NCBI GenBank assembly: GCA_019973575.1
Contig: BPUI01000002.1
Span: forward strand, 868,001-932,000
Direction: 5' to 3'
Length of the DNA: 64,000 nt
DNA from: Gemmatimonadetes bacterium T265
GTDB lineage: Bacteria; Gemmatimonadota; Gemmatimonadetes; Gemmatimonadales; Gemmatimonadaceae
In this document: positions 53,409 through 64,000 of the stretch, in pieces
How the letters are laid out: each line of letters opens with the position of its first letter
Position numbering within the stretch: position 1 is the stretch's first letter
Notes under the pieces: model-generated
Told to the model about the DNA's origin: nothing
The model's database searches: none
The model's input: only the letters and a program-made list of their open reading frames with translations
Translations under genes and position numbers: made by a program

Positions 53409-54242
53409 ATGCCGTCGCCGCTCGACCACGTCCGCGTCGTCCTCTACGAACCGCAGAAGCCGATCAACATCGCCGGCACCGTCCGGGCGATGAAGAACAT
53501 GGGCGTCGGCGAGCTCCGGCTCGTCCGTCCCTGCGCGTACGACGCGAACTACATCGAGGTCATCGCGCACCACACGCGCGACATCGCCGACCGCATCCGC
53601 CACTTCGACACCCTCGACGCCGCGCTCGCCGACTGCGTGCGCGTCGCCGCGTTCACCGGCCGGCGCCGGGCGGCGAAGTGGCCGATCACCACCCCCCGCG
53701 CGGCCGCCGCCGACCTCGCCGCGCACGCGGAGCACGGCCCGGTCGCGGTCCTCTTCGGCCGCGAGGACGACGGGCTCCCCGCCGACGCGATCGACCGCGC
53801 CGGGCTCGCGGTCACGATCCCGACCACCGCGCACGCCTCGCTCAACGTCGCGCAGGCCGTCCTCGTCGCGCTCTACGAGCTGCACCTCGCGGCCGAGGAC
53901 GCGACCGTGCCGTTAGGCCGCTCGCGCAAGCACGCGCCGCCGCCGACCGCCGCGGAGTTCGAGGAGTTCTTCGCCGACACGGAGCGCGCGCTCTCCGCGC
54001 TCGACTTCTTCCGCACGCGCAACCCGGAGCACGTCATGCGCGGGATCCGCTCGCTCGTCTTCCGCGCCGAGCCGGACGCGCGCGAACTCGGGTTGAACCG
54101 CGCGGTCGCGTTCGAGATCCTGCGCACGATCGAGCGCGAGCGCGCCCGCGCGTTCGCGGCCGGGCTCGCGGCCGGCCGCGGCGAGTCCGCCGCCGAGCAC
54201 GCCGCCGCGCGCCTCGACCCGTCCGAAGCCGCGCCCCGCTGA
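53409..54242 (+). CDS. trmJ: TrmJ-like SPOUT RNA 2'-O-methyltransferase
   Basis: 277 residues. Methylates tRNA position 32 in characterised relatives. Opens [25 protein letters not shown], the TrmJ/LasT signature. The knot region contains [20 protein letters not shown] and [24 protein letters not shown] (S-adenosylmethionine-binding trefoil knot, NxxQAV). A C-terminal domain of about 110 residues, longer than the minimal SPOUT fold, contains [26 protein letters not shown] as in TrmJ. It lies 8 bp after the heparinase gene and 7 bp before an aminotransferase gene, a setting without obvious functional link. Confidence 0.9.
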   Translation: MPSPLDHVRVVLYEPQKPINIAGTVRAMKNMGVGELRLVRPCAYDANYIEVIAHHTRDIADRIRHFDTLDAALADCVRVAAFTGRRRAAKWPITTPRAAAADLAAHAEHGPVAVLFGREDDGLPADAIDRAGLAVTIPTTAHASLNVAQAVLVALYELHLAAEDATVPLGRSRKHAPPPTAAEFEEFFADTERALSALDFFRTRNPEHVMRGIRSLVFRAEPDARELGLNRAVAFEILRTIERERARAFAAGLAAGRGESAAEHAAARLDPSEAAPR

Positions 54243-54249
54243 TCCCCGC

Positions 54250-55497
54250 GTGACCGCGACCGACTCGGCACCGAGCTGGCGTGCGCGCGCCGCGGCGGCG
54301 GTCGCGGCCGACGCGAGCACGGGAAGCAAGCGGCCCGGCGCGCTCTACGGGGCGTCGGACGCGCCCGACGCGCCGCTCCACTACACGCGCGCCGTTGGGT
54401 GCCGCGTCGACACGCCGGACGGTCGCACACTCGTCGACTGCACGAGCGCGCTCGGCGCTGTCGCGCTCGGCTACGCCGACCCGGAGGTGACGACGGCCGT
54501 GTGCGCGGCCGCGCGCGCGGGGCCGGCGAGCGGCCTCACCTCGACGCTCGAACCCGCGCTCGCCGAACGCCTCGCGGCGACCGTCCCGTGCGCCGAGCGC
54601 GCGCTGTTCCTGAAGAGCGGCGCGGAGGCGACGAGCGCGGCCGTCCGGCTCGCGCGGACCGCCACGGGTCGCGACGTCGTGCTCGCGAGCGGTTACTTCG
54701 GCTGGCACGACTGGGCGAGCGACGCCGGCACGCGCGGCGTGCCCGCGGGCGCGCGGGAGAGCGTCGTCGCTTTCGCGCGCGACGACGTCGCGGACCTCGC
54801 GCGCGCGGTCGACGCGGTCGGCCCCGACCGCGTCGCGGCAATCTTCGTCGAGCCCGTCGTCGAGCGCCTGCCCGACCCGGCGTGGATCGCCGCGCTCCGC
54901 GCGACCGCGACCCGCATCGGTGCGGTGCTCGCGTTCGACGAGATCAAGACCGCGTTCCGCCTCGCGCCGGGCGGCTATCAGACGCTCGCGGGCGTCGTCC
55001 CGGACCTCGCCGTGGTGGGGAAGGCCCTCGCGAACGGGTACCCGCTCGCGGCCGTCGTCGGTCGCCGCGACGTCCTCGACGCCGCGCGGCAGACGTGGAT
55101 CTCCTCGACGCTCGCGAGCGAGGCGACGGCGCTTGCGGCCGCGCACGCCGTCCTCGACCGGCACGCCGCGGCGGACGTCTGCGGCGCGCTCGCCAGTCGC
55201 GGGCGCCGGCTGCGTGACGCGGTCGAGGCCGCGCGCGCCGATGCGGACGTCGCCGCGTGCGACATCGCCGGCCTCGACGCGATGTGGTTCGTTCGCTTCG
55301 GGGACGGACCGCACGCCCGCGCGGCCGCGCGCGAGGGTGCGTTCCTGCGAGCCGCGCGCGATTGCGGCGTGCTCTTCAAGCGCGGCGCCTACCAGTACGC
55401 GATGCTCGCCCACGACGACGCGGCGGTTCGGCTCGTGGGTGAGGCCGCAGCCGCGGGCTTCGTCGCCCTACGCGCGCTCGACGCTTCGGACGCGTGA
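54250..55497 (+). CDS. Class-III PLP aminotransferase, glutamate-1-semialdehyde aminomutase paralogue
   Basis: 415 residues, GTG start. Fold-type I features: GALYGASDAPDAPLHYTRAVGCRVDTPDGRTLVD at the N-terminus, LKSGAEATSAAVRLARTATGR, YFGWHDW, IFVEPVVERLPD, VLAFDEIKTAFRLAPGG, and the PLP lysine in AVVGKALANGYPLAAVVG. It is closest to HemL by pattern but differs from the true hemL in this window (14257). It has YFGWHDW instead of YHGHAD and lacks the HemL C-terminal FLS motif. A role in amino-sugar or small-molecule metabolism is more likely than in heme synthesis. The stop overlaps the next gene by 4 bp. Confidence 0.88.
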   Translation: MTATDSAPSWRARAAAAVAADASTGSKRPGALYGASDAPDAPLHYTRAVGCRVDTPDGRTLVDCTSALGAVALGYADPEVTTAVCAAARAGPASGLTSTLEPALAERLAATVPCAERALFLKSGAEATSAAVRLARTATGRDVVLASGYFGWHDWASDAGTRGVPAGARESVVAFARDDVADLARAVDAVGPDRVAAIFVEPVVERLPDPAWIAALRATATRIGAVLAFDEIKTAFRLAPGGYQTLAGVVPDLAVVGKALANGYPLAAVVGRRDVLDAARQTWISSTLASEATALAAAHAVLDRHAAADVCGALASRGRRLRDAVEAARADADVAACDIAGLDAMWFVRFGDGPHARAAAREGAFLRAARDCGVLFKRGAYQYAMLAHDDAAVRLVGEAAAAGFVALRALDASDA

Positions 55498-56417
55498 CGA
55501 TTCCGCTCGACGTCGCGGCCGCCGCGGCCGACGCCGCCCGGATCGCGCTCGACGCCGCCCGGGCCGACGCCGGCCCCGACACGCTCGCCGGCCCCGAGCC
55601 GCTCGTCGACGTGCACGCGCACTGGTACCACGCCGCGACGCCGCGCGCCGATTGGGACGCGGTCAACGCCGCCCGCCTGCGCGCCGGCGAACGCATCGGC
55701 GTCTCGTGGCACGTCGCGTCCGTCCTCGGCAGCTGGGGGCGGAACTCCCCGACCTATTTCGCCTCGCCGGCCGATGTGATGCTCGGCAACGACGTCGCGT
55801 ACGCGATCGCCCGCGCCTGCCCCGACCGCGTCCGCGCGTACGTGCACGTCTCGCCAAACGCGCCGGCGCACGCGCTCGACGAGATCGCGCGCGGCGTCGA
55901 ACTCGGCGCCGTCGGCGTCAAACTCGCGGCCGCGCGCCGGGCGGATGACGCGCTCCTCGACCCCACCGCGGCCCGCGCGGGTGAACTCGGACTGCCCATC
56001 CTGCACCATGTCTGGCAATGGCGCCGGCGCGACTGGCCCGCGCAGGAGGCGAGCGACGGCGTCGAACTCGGCCGCCTCGCGGCCCGCCACCCCCGGACGC
56101 AGTTCATCCTCGCGCACATCGGCGGTGGCGGCGAGTACCGACACACGTTCCACGCGGTGGCCGACCTGCCCAACGTGCACCTCGACCTCTCGGGCAGCGG
56201 CGTCGACCGTGGCATGCTCGACGACGCGCTCGCCGCGGTTGGCGCGCGGCGCCTCCTCTGGGCGTGCGACGTGACGATGTGCACGGGGCTCGCCAAGCTT
56301 CGCGCGCTCGACCACGTCGGCCTCTCGCCCGACGGCCTCGCCGACGTCCGCTGGCGAAACGCGGCGCGTCTGTTCCCGCCCGGGAGCTTCCCCGGTCTGC
56401 CCTCGGTCGCCGCATGA
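55494..56417 (+). CDS. Amidohydrolase family protein (Amidohydrolase_2 type)
   Basis: 307 residues, GTG start coupled to the aminotransferase gene (GTGA). TIM-barrel hydrolase or decarboxylase with a visible N-terminal HxH motif in VDVHAHWYH and further ligand candidates in PILHHVWQW, QFILAHIGGGGEYRHTF and RLLWACDVT (last Asp). VRAYVHVSPNAPAHALDEI and the GAVGVKLAAARR strand fit the family. The substrate is unknown. Position between an aminotransferase and a second amidohydrolase suggests consecutive steps on one compound. Confidence 0.85.
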   Translation: MTIPLDVAAAAADAARIALDAARADAGPDTLAGPEPLVDVHAHWYHAATPRADWDAVNAARLRAGERIGVSWHVASVLGSWGRNSPTYFASPADVMLGNDVAYAIARACPDRVRAYVHVSPNAPAHALDEIARGVELGAVGVKLAAARRADDALLDPTAARAGELGLPILHHVWQWRRRDWPAQEASDGVELGRLAARHPRTQFILAHIGGGGEYRHTFHAVADLPNVHLDLSGSGVDRGMLDDALAAVGARRLLWACDVTMCTGLAKLRALDHVGLSPDGLADVRWRNAARLFPPGSFPGLPSVAA

Positions 56418-57277
56418 CGCCGTCTCCGATGATCGCGGTCGACGTCAACACGCACATCGGCGCGTACCCGTGGCGACCCGTCCCGCATCCGGAACCCGCC
56501 GTCCTCGCACGCGTCCTGGAGCGCGAGCGCATCGCGAGCGCGTGGGTCGGCCATCTGCCGTCGGCGTTCTGGCGCGACCCGACGCCGGGCAACGCCGAGC
56601 TCTACGCGGCCCTCGCGCCCTTCCCCCAACTGCGTCCGGCGCCGTGCGTCCGCCCCGACTGGCCGGGCTGGGAGCGCGCGTTCCGCGACGCGCTCGACCA
56701 CGGCGCGCCGGCGCTCCGCGTCTATCCCACGCTGTGGGGCATGGCCCCGGGCGACGCGGCGCTGCGTGCGCTCGGTGACGCCTGCGGCGAAGCCCAACGC
56801 GCGCTCGTCGTGAGCGTGCGTTTCGAGGACACGCGCCAACGTCACCCGCTCGATGCGGCGCCCGACCTCTCGCCCGCGCACGTACGCGCGCTCGCCCGCG
56901 CGACGCGCGCCCAACTCGTCGTCGTCAATGCGGGCCGCGAGTTTATCGAAGAGGTCGCCTGGGCGCTGACGCCGGAGGAGCGCGCGCGCGTCTGGTTCGA
57001 CTTCTCGTGGGTGTGGGGGCCGCCCGAAGATCACTTCGCAACGCTGCTCCGAACCCTCGGCCCCGAACGCTTCGTCTACGGGACGGGGTGGCCGCTGCGC
57101 CTCACGCAGAACGCGCGCGCTAACGTCGAGCTCTTGCCGGCCGACCTGCGCGTGTCCCCGATAACGGAACGGCTCGCCACGGCCTTACGCGTGCCGCGCC
57201 CGGGCGATCCGACGGGCGCGGAACTACCCGCGAACGCGACGGCGTTCGACACGAAGGAACATTTTCGCACTCCGTAG
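56414..57277 (+). CDS. Amidohydrolase-fold protein with degenerate metal site
   Basis: 287 residues, ATG overlapping the previous stop by 4 bp (ATGA). The fold is that of its neighbour (AVDVNTHIGAYPWRP, ALRVYPTLWGMAPGD, RVWFDFSWVWGPPEDH, FVYGTGWPLRLTQNA). However, the first metal motif reads NTH instead of HxH, and the central His position reads VVNAGREF instead of an LAH-like motif. It may be inactive, act without metal, or form a heteromer with the upstream protein. The gene ends the glycan-type cluster; 197 bp follow before actA. Confidence 0.75.
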   Translation: MTPSPMIAVDVNTHIGAYPWRPVPHPEPAVLARVLERERIASAWVGHLPSAFWRDPTPGNAELYAALAPFPQLRPAPCVRPDWPGWERAFRDALDHGAPALRVYPTLWGMAPGDAALRALGDACGEAQRALVVSVRFEDTRQRHPLDAAPDLSPAHVRALARATRAQLVVVNAGREFIEEVAWALTPEERARVWFDFSWVWGPPEDHFATLLRTLGPERFVYGTGWPLRLTQNARANVELLPADLRVSPITERLATALRVPRPGDPTGAELPANATAFDTKEHFRTP

Positions 57278-57413
57278 TCGTGCGTCCGGAACCTCCCTTG
57301 CCACGCCTCTAGTCGGGGATCATCTTACGCCCGCCTTGCGGCCAGGCACGCACGCGCGTGGTTCCTTGCTCGTCACGGGCGTTTCGTGCACCACGCGCGC
57401 ACGCTCGCTTCGT

Positions 57414-57447
57414 GTCCTCACCGGACACCTGTCCTCACCGGACACCT
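57414..57447 (+). repeat. Two tandem 17-bp units forming repeated hairpins upstream of actA
   Basis: GTCCTCACCGGACACCT occurs twice without a gap (57414-57430 and 57431-57447), ending 27 bp before the actA ATG. Each unit, with its preceding T or GT, has arms (GTGTCC and GGACAC, or TGTCC and GGACA) flanking a TCACC centre, so the leader RNA could form two successive small hairpins. This lies in the expected leader of the alternative complex III operon. Confidence 0.7.
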
Positions 57448-57474
57448 CTACATCTCACGCCCCAGGTCGCAGCG

Positions 57475-58113
57475 ATGACGATGAGACGGAAGTGGCAGGC
57501 CATCCCGGGCTTCCTCGCCCTGGCGGCGGCCGCCACCGTGGTCTCGGCGTACAGCGGCGCATCGTCGTCGCAGTACCGCTCCCCCGAACAGCCCGTCCAC
57601 TTCCCGCACCCGCGCCACGCGGGCGCGGTGAACCTGAAAGACCCCTCGCACAGCGGGCTGGGGATGAACTGCCTGTATTGCCATTACGCGTCCAACAAGT
57701 CGCCGGACGCGGGCATGCCGGCGGTCGGGACGTGCATGGGCTGTCACACCGTTGTCCTCGGCAAGGCGGACAGCTCCAAGAAGCAGATCGCGAAACTCAC
57801 GTCGTACTGGAACAAGCGGCTGCCCGTGCCGTGGGTCCGCATCCACAAGGTGCCGGACTACGTGAACTTCCCGCACATGCGCCACGTCAACGCGGGAGTG
57901 ACGTGCCAGACGTGCCACGGCAAGATCCAGGGCCAGTGGCAGGTACAGCAGGCCGCCTCGCTCAACATGGGGTGGTGCATCAACTGCCACGTGAACGGCT
58001 ACCGGCCGGGCGAGGGCGCGCGACTCGCGGGCGCGCCCGACTCCGTGATCCAGGCCGCCGATAAGCTGCCGGTCCACAAGGCCCGCTACGACTGCTCGTC
58101 GTGTCACTACTGA
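57475..58113 (+). CDS. actA: Alternative complex III pentaheme cytochrome c, ActA
   Basis: 212 residues. An N-terminal anchor/signal (WQAIPGFLALAAAATVVSAYSG) leads to a periplasmic domain with five CxxCH heme sites: CLYCH, CMGCH, CQTCH, CINCH and CSSCH, the last at the C-terminus. Extra His ligands appear in HFPHPRHAG and NFPHMRHVN. Five hemes and about 200 residues are as in ActA of alternative complex III, which takes electrons from quinol-linked subunits. First gene of actABCDE. An ATG at 57475 is used. Its stop lies inside the frame of actB. Confidence 0.94.
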   Translation: MTMRRKWQAIPGFLALAAAATVVSAYSGASSSQYRSPEQPVHFPHPRHAGAVNLKDPSHSGLGMNCLYCHYASNKSPDAGMPAVGTCMGCHTVVLGKADSSKKQIAKLTSYWNKRLPVPWVRIHKVPDYVNFPHMRHVNAGVTCQTCHGKIQGQWQVQQAASLNMGWCINCHVNGYRPGEGARLAGAPDSVIQAADKLPVHKARYDCSSCHY

Positions 58114-58124
58114 ACCGGCCCAGC

Positions 58125-61406
<3,282 letters not shown>

Positions 61407-61424
61407 CGAGGAGGCAGAGCGCAC

Positions 61425-62912
61425 ATGGCGACGATCGCCCGCCCGGTCCCGGGCGGCTTCCCCGGGGACGTGCCCCGACGGCCGAACATCGCGAGCGCCG
61501 ACGTCCAGCTCCCGGGCGTCCGCGACTACGAGCAGGTCGACAACGAGATCATCGGGACGATGACGCCGACGGCGGGCTGGTTCGCCGCCCTCGGCACCGC
61601 CGTCGTCTGCATGCTCATCGGCGCGTCGGCCTGGGTCTACCAGATCTTCTGGGGACTCGGCCAGGCCGGCTACGCCCCGCCCCTCATGTGGGGCGTCTAC
61701 ATCATCACGTTCGTCTTCTGGGTCGGCATCGGCCACGCGGGGACGCTGATCTCCGCCATCCTCTACCTCTTCCGCGCCGGCTTCCGCACGACGATTTACC
61801 GCGTTTCGGAAGCGATGACGGTGTTCGCCGTCATGACCGCGGGGCTCTTCCCGATCATCCACATCGGGCGGCCGTGGAAGTTCTACTGGCTGCTGCCGTA
61901 CCCGAACTGGCGGCTGATCTGGCCCAACTTCAAGTCGCCGCTCGTCTGGGACGTCTTCGCGATCTCGACCTACCTGACGATCTCGACCACGTTCCTCTAC
62001 GTCGGGCTCATCCCCGACATCGCGGTGCTGCGCGACCGGGAGACCAACCCGGTGCGCAAGCGGATCTTCTCCGTCCTCTCGTTAGGCTGGCGCAACTCCG
62101 ACCGCGAGTGGCGCCACTTCGCCCGCGCCTACCTGTTCCTCGCGGCGTTCTCGACCCCGCTCGTGCTCTCGGTGCACTCGGTGGTGTCGTTCGACTTCGC
62201 GATGGCGCTCACGCCCGGCTGGCACGCGACCATCTTCCCGCCCTACTTCGTCGCCGGCGCCATCTTCTCGGGCTTCGCGATGGTCTGGACGATCGTCATC
62301 CCGATCCGCCGCTGGTTCGGGCTCAAGCACTACGTGACCCTGAACCAGCTCGACGCGACGGCCAAGGTCGTCCTCTTTACCTCGCTCGTCGTCGGCTCGG
62401 CGTACCTCATCGAGTTCTTCATCGCGTGGTACTCGGGCAACCCGGCCGAGATGGAGTACTTCTACAACCGCGTCTTCGGGCAGTGGTGGTGGAGCGCGTG
62501 GATCCTACTGATCTGCAACATGGTGCTCCCCATGTCGCTCTTCTCGCAGAAGCTCCGCCGCAACACGACGTGGCTCTTCATCCTGAGCCTGTTCATCAAC
62601 CTCGGGATGTGGTACGAGCGGTTCGTCATCGTCGTGCCGTCGCTCACGCACGAGTTCGAGCCGTGGCAGTGGACGCACTACATGCCGAGCTGGGTCGACA
62701 TGAGCTTCCTCATCGGCTCGTTCGGGTGGTTCTTCATGTGGTTCCTGCTCTTCACCAAGCAGCTCCCGGTGTTCGCGCTGGCCGAAATCAAGGAGATCGT
62801 GCCGCCGCGCATGGCGAGCGGGCACGTCGCGCCCGACCAGGCGATCGAGCACGGCGGAATGGCGAACCCGCTCACCGCGGGCGGCCCGCACACCGCCGGG
62901 GGGACCGCCTGA
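61425..62912 (+). CDS. actC: Alternative complex III quinone-interacting membrane subunit, ActC (NrfD-like)
   Basis: 495 residues with about ten membrane helices. Features of the NrfD/PsrC fold are WGVYIITFVFWVGIGHAGTLISAILYLFR, FPIIHIGRPWKFYWLLPYPNWRLIWPNF, SVVSFDFAMALTPGWHATIFPPYFVAGAIFSG and AWYSGNPAEMEYFYNRVFGQWWW. This subunit contains the quinol site of the complex. A clear GAGGAGG ribosome binding site lies 11 bases before the ATG. It begins 18 bp after actB and overlaps actD by one base. Confidence 0.96.
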   Translation: MATIARPVPGGFPGDVPRRPNIASADVQLPGVRDYEQVDNEIIGTMTPTAGWFAALGTAVVCMLIGASAWVYQIFWGLGQAGYAPPLMWGVYIITFVFWVGIGHAGTLISAILYLFRAGFRTTIYRVSEAMTVFAVMTAGLFPIIHIGRPWKFYWLLPYPNWRLIWPNFKSPLVWDVFAISTYLTISTTFLYVGLIPDIAVLRDRETNPVRKRIFSVLSLGWRNSDREWRHFARAYLFLAAFSTPLVLSVHSVVSFDFAMALTPGWHATIFPPYFVAGAIFSGFAMVWTIVIPIRRWFGLKHYVTLNQLDATAKVVLFTSLVVGSAYLIEFFIAWYSGNPAEMEYFYNRVFGQWWWSAWILLICNMVLPMSLFSQKLRRNTTWLFILSLFINLGMWYERFVIVVPSLTHEFEPWQWTHYMPSWVDMSFLIGSFGWFFMWFLLFTKQLPVFALAEIKEIVPPRMASGHVAPDQAIEHGGMANPLTAGGPHTAGGTA

Positions 62913-63406
62913 TGCAGGGCGTCGTCGCATCGTTCAAGGAGCTCGACTCCGCCGTGCACGCGATCGAGGAGCTCCGCAAGGCGCGCCTCGGCGACGTCAC
63001 GGTCTACACGCCCGCGCCGCGCCACGAGCTCGAAGAGGCGCTCGGCGCGCCCAACTCGCCCGTCCGCCGCTTCACCCTCGTCGGCGGGCTGCTGGGCGTG
63101 ACCTTCGGCTACTGGATCGCTATCTGGACGTCCGAGTACTGGCCGCTGGTGACGGGCGGGAAGGCGATCGCGAGCTGGATCCCCTACACGATCATCGGCT
63201 TCGAGATGATGGTCATGGTCGGGGCGCTCTCGACCGTGTTCGGCATGTTCTACATCAACCGGATTCCCCGCCTCACGATGACCGTGGGCTACGACCCGCG
63301 CTTCAGCCACGGCGACTACGGCGTGTTCGTCGCGACCGACCAGACCGGGCGCGCCGAGCAGCTGCTGCGTCAGTACGGCGCGGCCGACGTGCGCGGGGAC
63401 CGCTGA
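62912..63406 (+). CDS. actD: Alternative complex III subunit ActD (DUF3341)
   Basis: 164 residues. A soluble N-terminal part (VVASFKELDSAVHAIEELRKARLGDVTVYTPAPRHEL) precedes two membrane helices (RRFTLVGGLLGVTFGYWIAIW and PYTIIGFEMMVMVGALSTVFGMFYIN). It ends with the conserved FSHGDYGVFVATDQ. This is the typical DUF3341 layout. It anchors and positions neighbouring cytochrome subunits. The ATG overlaps the actC stop by one base (TGATG), and actE follows after 3 bp. Confidence 0.94.
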   Translation: MQGVVASFKELDSAVHAIEELRKARLGDVTVYTPAPRHELEEALGAPNSPVRRFTLVGGLLGVTFGYWIAIWTSEYWPLVTGGKAIASWIPYTIIGFEMMVMVGALSTVFGMFYINRIPRLTMTVGYDPRFSHGDYGVFVATDQTGRAEQLLRQYGAADVRGDR

Positions 63407-63409
63407 CCC

Positions 63410-64000
63410 ATGGCATCCGCAACCCGCACCCGACTCGTCCGCGCCACGGCCGGCGCGGCACTCCTGCCCGCGTTAGGCGCCTGCGACTGGTTCACCGACT
63501 TCAAGAACCAGCCGAAGATCGAGCCGTGGGAGCCCGTGTCGCAGCTCGACAGCGACACGACCCACCCGCCGCGCCCCAACCCGCAGAACTCCGTCCCGGT
63601 CTCCGGGACCTTCGTCGCCGCGTACCAGATCTCGTACAACCCGATCCCGAACGTGATCGATTCGATCGCGAACGCGACGACGAACCCCACGCCGGTGAGC
63701 CCCGCGTCGCTGCTCAACGGGCGCAAGTACTACCAGGTCAACTGCGTCGTCTGCCACGGCGATCAGGGGAAGGGGAACGGCCCGGCGACGCTCTACGGCG
63801 TGCCCGGGATCAACATCACGGCCGACCTGACGCGCGGCCGCAAGGACGGCTACATCTACGGAATGATGCGGAACGGCCGCGGCGCGATGCCGACGTACGA
63901 CCGCATCGAGGACATGGACCGCTGGGACGTCGTGAACTACGTCCGCGCGCTGCAGGGCGTCGTGCCTAACACCGCGGGCGTGGGCCCGGTCGGCTACCCG
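63410..64000 (+). CDS. actE: Alternative complex III monoheme cytochrome c lipoprotein, ActE (cut by window end)
   Basis: 197 residues are visible. A lipoprotein signal ends in the lipobox LGAC (Cys25), followed by DWFTDFKNQPKIEPWEP and the conserved SVPVSGTF region. The single heme site is CVVCH (112-116) in KYYQVNCVVCHGDQGKGNGPA, and GAMPTYDRI offers the axial Met. WDVVNYVRALQG is the usual class I cytochrome c C-terminal helix. The gene continues beyond base 64000, where actF and possibly oxidase genes are expected from family organisation. Confidence 0.94.
   Translation, partial: MASATRTRLVRATAGAALLPALGACDWFTDFKNQPKIEPWEPVSQLDSDTTHPPRPNPQNSVPVSGTFVAAYQISYNPIPNVIDSIANATTNPTPVSPASLLNGRKYYQVNCVVCHGDQGKGNGPATLYGVPGINITADLTRGRKDGYIYGMMRNGRGAMPTYDRIEDMDRWDVVNYVRALQGVVPNTAGVGPVGYP

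Noticed and set aside
57414-57447. Start of a CRISPR array
   Set aside because: Only two units, no spacers between them, and no cas genes nearby.

Overview
The window is very GC-rich (roughly 72-73 percent by eye) and densely packed, with short overlaps between genes and many GTG starts. The gene content suggests a diderm, respiring bacterium. It includes an alternative complex III operon, a TPR/HD-GYP/GGDEF/ATPase signalling protein, an imuA-imuB-dnaE2 cassette and a lipoprotein with an FP..CDP..SgYG..WD-type repeat. This mix looks most like a member of the Gemmatimonadota. That is an inference from gene content, not a database match.

Layout. 1-201: end of an M13 metallopeptidase. 250-6025 (minus): SOS-type mutagenesis cassette imuA, imuB, dnaE2, followed by a palindromic intergenic repeat. 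6211-8231 (minus): MarR regulator, nitroreductase and short-chain dehydrogenase, with palindromic candidate operators. 8271-13298 (minus): a 1675-residue TPR, HD-GYP, GGDEF, AAA ATPase, TPR protein. 13383-14120 (minus): secreted lipoprotein. 14257-23671 (minus): an eight-gene heme operon in the order hemY, hemA, hemE, hemH, hemC, hemD, hemB, hemL. It covers glutamyl-tRNA to heme except for a coproporphyrinogen oxidase/decarboxylase.

23846-29428: M3 oligopeptidase, a tiny membrane protein, epoxide hydrolase, DUF502 protein, and a translationally coupled ATP-grasp ligase plus FMNH2-type monooxygenase. 29676-36286: secreted S9 peptidase, aldo/keto reductase, SDR, ChaB-like protein, alpha/beta hydrolase and an unknown protein with a strongly structured leader. 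36306-44132: ABC-2 exporter, arginine decarboxylase with a YIP1 membrane protein, superoxide dismutase, DedA protein, M15 peptidase and a membrane protein.

44202-57277 looks like a glycan-use locus: GH38 mannosidase, oligopeptide-type ABC permeases and binding protein, heparinase II/III-type lyase, a glutamate-semialdehyde-aminotransferase paralogue and two amidohydrolase-fold proteins, with a TrmJ-like RNA methyltransferase in the middle. 57475 to the right edge is the actABCDE operon for alternative complex III, a quinol:cytochrome c/oxidase electron-transfer complex; actE is cut by the window.

The most striking signal is not a gene. The heptamer GTTAGGC (or GCCTAAC) occurs about 41 times in both orientations and accounts for most of the otherwise avoided TTA and many CTA codons. 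It sits in several reading frames, in gaps and across two stop codons. This looks like selection at the DNA level. No tRNA, rRNA, CRISPR array or transposase was seen, and no gene-free stretch exceeds 300 bases.
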